The notes under the pieces: generated by a model
Told to the model about the DNA's origin: nothing
The model's input: the letters and a program-made list of their open reading frames with translations, nothing else
Database searches by the model: none
Position numbers and translations under genes: made by a program
DNA from: Chlorobaculum sp. MV4-Y
GTDB taxonomy: Bacteria; Bacteroidota; Chlorobiia; Chlorobiales; Chlorobiaceae
Assembly (NCBI RefSeq): GCF_025244685.1
Contig: NZ_CP104202.1
Coordinates: 1,492,359 to 1,556,358, forward strand
DNA: 64,000 nucleotides
Direction of reading: 5' to 3'
In this document: positions 58,583 to 64,000 of the stretch, piece after piece
How the letters are laid out: each line of letters opens with the position of its first letter
Numbering within the stretch: the first letter of the stretch is position 1

Positions 58583-58894
58583 CATTCATCCAGGCACAGC
58601 ACAAAAAACGTGATGCATATTTGCGCACAAGCAAGAACACATAAAACACACAAAACACAATAAATGCCGCCACTATTATTATTCAGAGATAGAATAAATC
58701 AGCGCGGAGAGCGAAAAGAGGATTTTGTATAACATCACCATTCAGGAAAATCACGCATCGTTTCATAATGAGCATGCTTGGAAAAAGGCAGAAAAACACG
58801 CACTATACACATAAACTGCACTGCGCAACCACAAAAAAATCGATCAAATAAGTAATTATATTTCAATTATTTAAATATCGCCTACCAATAAACG
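58583..58894. other. AC-rich intergenic region before the RHH-like gene
   Basis: A 312-bp spacer with AC-rich iterations (AACACATAAAACACACAAAACAC) and, near 58850-58880, AT-rich near-palindromic sequence (TAATTATATTTCAATTATTTAAATA) directly before the gene, which might be an operator for the DNA-binding protein it encodes (inference). No terminator for the MAT gene is evident. Confidence 0.4.
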
Positions 58895-59362
58895 ATGCCA
58901 AAAAAGAAGAGTTTCACGGGAGATCTGTTCGCTACTGACGACGAACTTTTCGGCGATGCCGAAGAGAGCCATGAGGTGAATTCGGAACAGAACGATCCGC
59001 CTGCTCCGTCAGACCAGACAGACCTGACAGTGCAGGCAGATCAAACAGACACAGAAGAAACACGGCAAGAAGATAATACTGACAATACATTTAATACAGA
59101 TAAATTAATACTAATCCAGGAAACACACCCAGCTGAACCTACAGTTAACCCGCCACCTGCCAAAAAACGGGAAGAGACCAAAAGCAAGCGCCTGAATCTG
59201 CTTATCCGGCCCGGTATCTTGAAAGAGTTTGCCAAAATTGCCTACATGCAACAGACCAGCGTCAATGACCTGATCAACCAGTTGATCACCGAGCATGTCG
59301 AGAAAAAACCGGAAACGATCCAGGAGTATGACCGTCTCTTCAAGGATAAAAATGCGCGCTGA
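58895..59362 (+). CDS. Hypothetical protein with C-terminal ribbon-helix-helix-like domain
   Basis: 155 residues. The N-terminal 95 are acidic, Asp/Glu/Thr/Gln-rich and probably disordered (SDQTDLTVQADQTDTEETRQ). The C-terminal part KSKRLNLLIRPGILKEFAKIAYMQQTSVNDLINQLITEHVE fits a short beta strand plus two helices, as in RHH DNA-binding proteins of the Arc/CopG type, including those linked to partition and plasmid systems. No partner gene is adjacent. Function unknown. Confidence 0.6.
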   Translation: MPKKKSFTGDLFATDDELFGDAEESHEVNSEQNDPPAPSDQTDLTVQADQTDTEETRQEDNTDNTFNTDKLILIQETHPAEPTVNPPPAKKREETKSKRLNLLIRPGILKEFAKIAYMQQTSVNDLINQLITEHVEKKPETIQEYDRLFKDKNAR

Positions 59363-59467
59363 ACGCTCTTCCTGCACAGGATAGAAAAGTTATTTTCAGC
59401 AATTGCCTCCAGATATTTTTCATGAAGTAACCTCCCGGAGTTACAGCCGGTCACCATATTCATACCC

Positions 59468-60856
59468 ATGAGCAACCACGAAGAGAAAAAGCAGAGTATC
59501 GCCCTCAGTTCGGTCATAGCAAGCCTGCTTCTGACCGCCATGAAACTCGTGGTCGGCCTCATGACCGGCAGTATCGGTATCCTTTCAGAGGCCGCTCACT
59601 CGACGATGGATTTCGGCGCGGCGGCGCTCACCTGGTTCGCGGTCAGAATCAGCGACAAACCGGCGGACGAAAAGCACCATTATGGCCACACCAAAATCGA
59701 GAGCGTCAGCGCCCTCATCGAAACCGGCCTGCTGATACTCACCTCTGTCTGGATCATCTATGAAGCCGTGACGCGACTCATTTCCGGCACAACGGAGATC
59801 GAGGTCACCTGGTACGCCATCGCCGTTATCATTATTTCGATCATTGTGGATATATCGAGAGCTTCCGCCTTGAAGAAAGTGGCCAAAGAGACCAAAAGCC
59901 AGGCCCTCGAAGCCGACGCGCTGCACTTCACCTCCGACATCGTCTCCTCGGCGGTAGTGCTCGTGGGACTGGGATTCGTCGCGCTTGGCATTCACTGGGC
60001 GGATGCCATGGCCGGTATTTTTGTGGCGGTGCTGGTCGGCAAGGCTGCATGGGAGCTAGGGCGAAAAACCATCGACGTTCTGGTTGACGCAGCTCCCGAG
60101 GGACTCTCCGAGCAGATCGAACAGATCGTCCTCAATGCGCCGGGCATCATCGGCATCAACAAAATGCGAATCAAGCCTGCCGGACCGTTTGTCTTCATCG
60201 ACCTCACCATCTCGGTCAGCCGCACCCTGCCGCAGGAAAAAGTTGTGGCTATCTGCGCCGGAGTCGAACAGCGGCTGAAAGCGGAGCTTCCCGGCAGCGA
60301 CATCACGGTCAACGCGCGCCCGGTTGTGCTCGACAGCGAAACCGTCACCGAGCGGATTCACACCGTCGGCCTCAACCACGGCCTGCACGCGCACAACATC
60401 CTCACCTCGCTTTTGGGCGAGCACAAGCAGATCACCTTCGACGTCGAGGTTGACAGCCACCTGACCATCAGGCAGGCGCACGACGCCGTAACGGAGCTTG
60501 AAAATGAGCTGCACCGGGAATTCAACGGGCAGATCGACCTCTGCATTCATCTCGATCCGCTCAACAGCGAGGAGCGCAACACACGCCCCGCCGACCCCGA
60601 AACCGAAGCGCGGCTCACCACCATCATCCGCCAGGCCGCCAGCACGATCTCCGGCATCCGCGACGTGCACGCCGTCAACATCCTCGTCTCCGCGTACAAC
60701 AAACTCTACATCACGCTACATTGCGGCTTCGACGACAACACCGTCCTCGCCGACGTCCATCCCCTCACCAGCCGCCTCGAAAGCCTGATCTATCGGGATA
60801 TTCCCGAAACATCCAGAATCATCGTCCACGCCGAACCGGTGAATGCCGTGGATTGA
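59468..60856 (+). CDS. Cation diffusion facilitator transporter with extended cytoplasmic tail
   Basis: A 462-residue CDF protein exporting divalent metals such as Zn2+, Fe2+ or Mn2+ by proton antiport. Six membrane helices (about 12-190); metal site 1 residues in HSTMDFGAAALTWFAV (helix 2, H-x3-D form) and HFTSDIVSSAVVLVGL (helix 5, H-x3-D). After the usual cytoplasmic dimer domain (about 205-285) it carries two further repeats of similar size (LNHGLHAHNILTSLLGEHKQITFDVEVDSHL, about 290-370; and GIRDVHAVNILVSAYNKLYITLHCGFD, about 385-462). Family members commonly stop near 300 residues. Confidence 0.9.
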   Translation: MSNHEEKKQSIALSSVIASLLLTAMKLVVGLMTGSIGILSEAAHSTMDFGAAALTWFAVRISDKPADEKHHYGHTKIESVSALIETGLLILTSVWIIYEAVTRLISGTTEIEVTWYAIAVIIISIIVDISRASALKKVAKETKSQALEADALHFTSDIVSSAVVLVGLGFVALGIHWADAMAGIFVAVLVGKAAWELGRKTIDVLVDAAPEGLSEQIEQIVLNAPGIIGINKMRIKPAGPFVFIDLTISVSRTLPQEKVVAICAGVEQRLKAELPGSDITVNARPVVLDSETVTERIHTVGLNHGLHAHNILTSLLGEHKQITFDVEVDSHLTIRQAHDAVTELENELHREFNGQIDLCIHLDPLNSEERNTRPADPETEARLTTIIRQAASTISGIRDVHAVNILVSAYNKLYITLHCGFDDNTVLADVHPLTSRLESLIYRDIPETSRIIVHAEPVNAVD

Positions 60857-60955
60857 ATTACAACAAAAGGCAACGACCCTATTGCCAAATCGTTGCGGCT
60901 GAAGGATGCGTGACCTACATTGAAAGAAAGGCGTCGCAACCAAACCTGTTCAGCA

Positions 60956-61489
60956 ATGACACTTTCTCCGGAAAAACGCGCGCGGGTCTTGCAGGGCGAG
61001 ATTCTCATTGATCTCGACTGGCTGCCGGATGGGGTGATCGGGGCGAAAGGCTGCGTGTTCGTCGAAGCTGAGCCGCCGGTTGTGTGGAGGATGCTGGCCG
61101 ATTACAACCATCTTCACGAAACAATGCCCAAGGTGGTATCGAGCCGGTTGCTGGAGACGAACAATCACACTCGGATCATCGCGCAGTCGGGCAAGTCAGG
61201 CATTTTCATTTTCGAGAAGACGGTGAACTTTACCCTCAAAGTCGAGGAGGTTTTTCCCGAGCACCTCTACTTTTCGCAGATCGGCGGAGATTTTCAGGTG
61301 TATGAGGGTGAGTGGCAACTCGAAGCGGTCGATGGCAAGAACGGCACCGGTACACTCTTAACCTACAAAGCGGAGATCAAGCCGGACTTCTTCGCACCGC
61401 AGTTCGTGGTGAGCTTCGTGCAAAGCCAGGATTTGCCGACCATCCTCAAAGCAATCCGCAGCTACTGCGAAGCGCGAGCCAAGGGCTAA
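60956..61489 (+). CDS. SRPBCC-family (START/polyketide-cyclase-like) protein
   Basis: A 177-residue protein with a helix-grip fold pattern: GCVFVEAEPPVVWRMLADYNHLHETMPKVVSSRLLETNNHTRIIAQ (about 30-75), then KTVNFTLKVEEVFPEHLYFSQIGGDFQVYEGEWQLE and a long C-terminal helix. Such proteins bind hydrophobic ligands such as lipids, quinones or tetrapyrroles; the ligand is unknown. ATG at 60956 preferred to a TTG at 60920. Its end overlaps the converging glycosyltransferase gene by 4 bases. Confidence 0.78.
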   Translation: MTLSPEKRARVLQGEILIDLDWLPDGVIGAKGCVFVEAEPPVVWRMLADYNHLHETMPKVVSSRLLETNNHTRIIAQSGKSGIFIFEKTVNFTLKVEEVFPEHLYFSQIGGDFQVYEGEWQLEAVDGKNGTGTLLTYKAEIKPDFFAPQFVVSFVQSQDLPTILKAIRSYCEARAKG

Positions 61490-62520
61490 TCTGAAGGACG
61501 CAGCAAAAAGATTGACAGCGGCGCATTGCGAAAAAGATCCTGATCGCCGACAATTCTTGCTCGCTGAATTTTTCGCCGCTGCCGAAGCGTTTCCGGCAAT
61601 CTCCGCAGCACATCGATGAAGGCCCGCGCCACCTGCGTGGCTCGCGCCATGCCCGCTTTCCCGCCCGCAAGATAATACAGCATCGCTGCTGCTTCAAGCA
61701 CGAGGCGCAGCGGCAGGAGCGCGACGAGCGGCGCGGCGCTCCGGTTGCGCAGCAGCGTGAAGAGGGCGTTGCGGTGGTTGTAATACACCTTCATCGGCGA
61801 CCCCTCCGCGAGCGACGCGCCGCCCTCGTGCCAGACCACCGATTGCGGCACGGAGCGCACCCGGTAGCCTGCCAGCAACATGCGCCAGCAGAGGTCGATC
61901 TCCTCCATGTGCATGAAAAATCCCGCCTCGAAGCCACCAAGCTTTTCGACCACCTCGCGGCGCGCGAAGAGCGCCACACCCGACGCCCAGAAAATGTCCC
62001 GCGGCTCGTCATACTGCCCTGCATCCACCTCCCGCCCACCGAAGCTCCGACCGAGGCAATAGGGAAATCCGAGCCAGTCTATCAGACCACCGGCAGCTCC
62101 GGCATAGTCGAACACGCGCCTGCCACACCGCCGCTCAGGCAACGAGAGAATCTTCGGCTGCAACGCGCCGACTTTCGGATCGCGTTCCGCCGCCTCGACG
62201 AGACAACCCAGCCATTCCGGGTCGACGATGGTATCGTCATTCAGAAAAATGACATACGGCGAGTTCGCATACTTGAGACCCTCGTTGCACCCACCGGCAT
62301 ATCCGGCGTTTTCGGGCAAGTGAAGGACGAAGATTTCGGGATAATCGGATTCGAGACCGGCGAGATCAGAGGCGTCGCCGCCGTTATCGACGATGATGAC
62401 AGAAAAGTCACGGAAGATGGTTTTGCGGAGAGCGTCGAGGCACAAATTGAGCATCGGGCGATTCCTGAGATGCGGAATGACGACCGTCACCGCCGGAGCG
62501 GCTTTGCTCGATGCTTGCAT
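61486..62520 (-). CDS. Family 2 glycosyltransferase (rhamnosyltransferase-like)
   Basis: A 344-residue GT2 enzyme. GT-A fold motifs: VTVVIPHLRNRPMLNLCLDALRKT (1), VIIVDNGGDAS (nucleotide site), ENAGYAGGCNEGLKYANSPYVIFLNDDTIVD (DxD-type metal site in the DDT), and FMHMEEIDLCWRMLLAGYRVRSVPQSVVWHEGG (catalytic base region). A C-terminal hydrophobic stretch (LVALLPLRLVLEAAAMLYYLAGG) may attach it to the membrane. Likely acts in polysaccharide or LPS assembly; the sugar is unknown. Monocistronic. Confidence 0.88.
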   Translation of the reverse strand: MQASSKAAPAVTVVIPHLRNRPMLNLCLDALRKTIFRDFSVIIVDNGGDASDLAGLESDYPEIFVLHLPENAGYAGGCNEGLKYANSPYVIFLNDDTIVDPEWLGCLVEAAERDPKVGALQPKILSLPERRCGRRVFDYAGAAGGLIDWLGFPYCLGRSFGGREVDAGQYDEPRDIFWASGVALFARREVVEKLGGFEAGFFMHMEEIDLCWRMLLAGYRVRSVPQSVVWHEGGASLAEGSPMKVYYNHRNALFTLLRNRSAAPLVALLPLRLVLEAAAMLYYLAGGKAGMARATQVARAFIDVLRRLPETLRQRRKIQRARIVGDQDLFRNAPLSIFLLRPSD

Positions 62521-62595
62521 GGTCAGGCGATTGGAATGGAAAGATGCGGGATTATCTCAAATGGGTTTTACCAATTGGTTCCCCTCTCATGAGTT

Positions 62596-62700
62596 TTGTC
62601 CTGCCATTCTGAACGGAGCAGAGCACAGTGAAGAATCCAGCCGGAGCACCTCAATACTCCCCGAAAACCACGAGAGTCTTCGCTGCGCTCAGAATGACAA
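62596..62700. repeat. Inverted dispersed repeat (CATTCTGA...TCAGAATG type)
   Basis: CTGCCATTCTGAACGGAGC...GTGAAGAATCC on the left and GAGTCTTCGCTGCGCTC-AGAATGAC on the right are inverse copies of a sequence resembling the widespread TGTCATTCTGAGCG(A)AGCGAAGAATC element. It lies between trpA (3' side) and the glycosyltransferase start. Non-coding. Confidence 0.65.
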
Positions 62701-62728
62701 GAAAAAAAACGGCACCCTGCCACATGAT

Positions 62729-63532
62729 TCACCGCAACGACTTCCAGAAACCGGCGGCCATCTTCGCAGTCTCTTCGGGAGTTTTCGCTATGGCGACGTG
62801 TTGCAGCAGCGCCGATCCGACCACCGCGCCATCGGCCAGCTCCCACATTTTGCGCACGCGTTCGCGATCCTTGATGCCGAAGCCGACGACAAACTTCTTC
62901 TTCGTGTGCTCGCGCACCCGGCGCAGGTACTCGGCGATCTTCTCGTCCATGCCCGCGCTGTCGAGCTTGCCGGTGCCGGTGGTGGCGTTGACCGCGAGGC
63001 AGTACGAAAAGTCGGTGGACATGCTGTCGATCAGCTCGATCCGCTCCGGCGGCGTGACCGGCGAAATGAGGTAGATCACTGAAAGACCGAAGTTTTTGGC
63101 GCGTTCGAGGAAATCCTCCGACTCCTCCGGCGGCAGGTCGGGAATCAGCAACCCATCCACGCCCGCCTTGACCGCGTCGTCCATGAAGCAGTCGCCGCCG
63201 TACGCGATGAGCGGATTGCAGTAGCCCATAAGCAGAATCGGTGTGGTGATCTTCTTGCACCCCTCGCCGTTACGCGCTTTTCTGACCAGCTCGAAGATAC
63301 TGCCGACATGCACGCCATGACTGATCGCCTTGTGCGCCGCGTCCTGGATCACCGGTCCGTCGCCGATGGGATCGGAGTAGGGCATTCCAAGCTCGATGAG
63401 GTCGGCCCCGCTCTCCTGCAACGCTTCGAGCACGGGCAAAGTCGCGCCCGGCACGGGAAATTCAGGCATATAGTAGGCGATGAGCAGCTTCTTGTCCTGC
63501 TTCACCAGCCGGGTGATTCTGTTCTCTTTCAT
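62729..63532 (-). CDS. trpA: Tryptophan synthase alpha subunit
   Basis: A 267-residue TIM-barrel enzyme cleaving indole-3-glycerol phosphate and passing indole to TrpB. Catalytic Glu and Asp are in ADLIELGMPYSDPIGDGPVIQ; also GYCNPLIAYGG, DGLLIPDLPPEE, VNATTGTGKL, VVGFGIKD and DGAVVGSALLQ phosphate-site glycines. ATG at 63532 overlaps the stop of the upstream CPBP gene by 4 bases (ATGA). The longer frame to 63985 is just antisense reading through that gene. trpB is not adjacent. Confidence 0.95.
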   Translation of the reverse strand: MKENRITRLVKQDKKLLIAYYMPEFPVPGATLPVLEALQESGADLIELGMPYSDPIGDGPVIQDAAHKAISHGVHVGSIFELVRKARNGEGCKKITTPILLMGYCNPLIAYGGDCFMDDAVKAGVDGLLIPDLPPEESEDFLERAKNFGLSVIYLISPVTPPERIELIDSMSTDFSYCLAVNATTGTGKLDSAGMDEKIAEYLRRVREHTKKKFVVGFGIKDRERVRKMWELADGAVVGSALLQHVAIAKTPEETAKMAAGFWKSLR

Positions 63533-64000
63533 AGATGAAATAATGAGGGCACCAGATTGGGGATGACAAAAATATCGAGCACCATCGAAAACATGGTAAT
63601 CATATGTACCAGCACGCTTCCCCACACATTTTTCGATTTGAGCACAATATAACCGCCAAGAATGCCAATCGGAAAAGCCATCATCGCCATCAGCCCGCGC
63701 TCGTACATGCCGACCGGCGCGACGGCGTAGTGGTTCAGCACATAGCACATCGCGGTGACGAACACGCTCAGGTGCGGATTGACTCCCTTCTCGACCATCG
63801 ATGAAAGCATCAGGCCGCGCCACAGGAACTCCTCGGCGAGCACGAGAATCGGAAAAAGAAAGAGAAAATTCTTGTTGACGAGAATGCCGAGCATGTCGGT
63901 CATCGGCGGCGCGCCCTTCGAGTAGTAGATCACCGTGTTGACGATGTCCATCACGAAAAGGATTCCGCCCGCGATACCACCCCATTTCAGGGATTTTTTC
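63529..64000 (-). CDS. CPBP-family intramembrane metalloprotease, C-terminal part (cut by window edge)
   Basis: The frame is open to the window end (KKSLKWGGIAGGILFVMDIVNTVIYY upstream). Motif 1 EEFLWRGLM (EExxxR), motif 2-like NHYAVAPVG and motif 3 GSVLVHMITMF give the CPBP/abi signature of membrane-embedded proteases. At least four membrane segments are present. Overlaps trpA by 4 bases and is therefore in one transcript with it, an unusual partner. Confidence 0.85.
   Translation of the reverse strand, partial: KKSLKWGGIAGGILFVMDIVNTVIYYSKGAPPMTDMLGILVNKNFLFLFPILVLAEEFLWRGLMLSSMVEKGVNPHLSVFVTAMCYVLNHYAVAPVGMYERGLMAMMAFPIGILGGYIVLKSKNVWGSVLVHMITMFSMVLDIFVIPNLVPSLFHL

Noticed and set aside
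63533-63985. N-terminal extension of TrpA
   Set aside because: It lies within the CPBP protease gene in a different frame and TrpA has a normal length from 63532.

Overview
The window reads as chromosomal DNA of a green sulfur bacterium (Chlorobiaceae; Chlorobaculum is my best guess). The basis is a combination of traits, not a database match: moderately high G+C, aconitase B (reductive TCA cycle), BshA (bacillithiol-type thiols), an archaeal-type S-adenosylmethionine synthetase, pyruvoyl-dependent arginine decarboxylase, a class II (B12) ribonucleotide reductase behind a cobalamin riboswitch, and DUF4293/GroES-like proteins typical of the Bacteroidetes-Chlorobi group. Most of it is dense housekeeping sequence.

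Layout. 0-6.6 kb is rich in RNA metabolism: the 5' part of rtcB, a beta-CASP metallo-hydrolase, a DEAD-box helicase with a terminator hairpin just before its start, thpR and archease. 6.6-10.2 kb is a plus-strand run: kdtA, DUF4293, pdxA, ftsE-like. 10.2-12.6 kb is eroded: UPF0158, a deaminase remnant joined to a sensor-domain remnant, an orphan MqsA-type antitoxin and a 485-bp ISL3-derived element. 12.6-16.7 kb holds nrdJ and its B12 riboswitch. 16.7-22 kb carries an epimerase, a pentapeptide-repeat membrane protein, a PLC/P1-nuclease-like exoprotein, nadA and a GroES-like gene. 22.2-27 kb is mreC-mreD-mrdA plus a flavin oxidase. 27-35.6 kb is smpB, tyrS, arginine decarboxylase, nadB (frameshifted), nadE, a YIP1-like gene, an envC-like gene and murA.

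Three tRNA genes (Ile-CAU, Glu-CTC, Arg-ACG) at 35.7-36.0 kb are followed by the second 485-bp ISL3-derived element and then by the most unusual block: a four-gene chaperone-usher-like fimbrial cluster (36.6-41.4 kb) with two unrecognised secreted subunits. Next comes a minus-strand tripartite ABC exporter operon (permease, ATPase, HlyD-like adaptor, TolC-like lipoprotein), a decayed hybrid histidine kinase and tRNA-Gln. 47.2-64 kb returns to housekeeping: bshA, mreB, hisD-queA, acnB, a small lipoprotein, a CNNM/HlyC-type membrane protein, archaeal-type MAT, an RHH-like protein, a CDF transporter, an SRPBCC protein, a glycosyltransferase, trpA and a partial CPBP protease.

Cross-cutting themes. 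NAD synthesis genes nadA, nadB and nadE all lie within 12 kb. RNA-end repair genes (rtcB, archease, thpR) lie within 6.5 kb. Three genes (nadB, the lipoprotein, the CNNM-like gene) each look one base short in a homopolymer run, which suggests either sequence error or real frameshifting. Two identical-length ISL3-derived elements each touch the T-tract of a transcription terminator. All calls come from reading the sequence; no database search was run.
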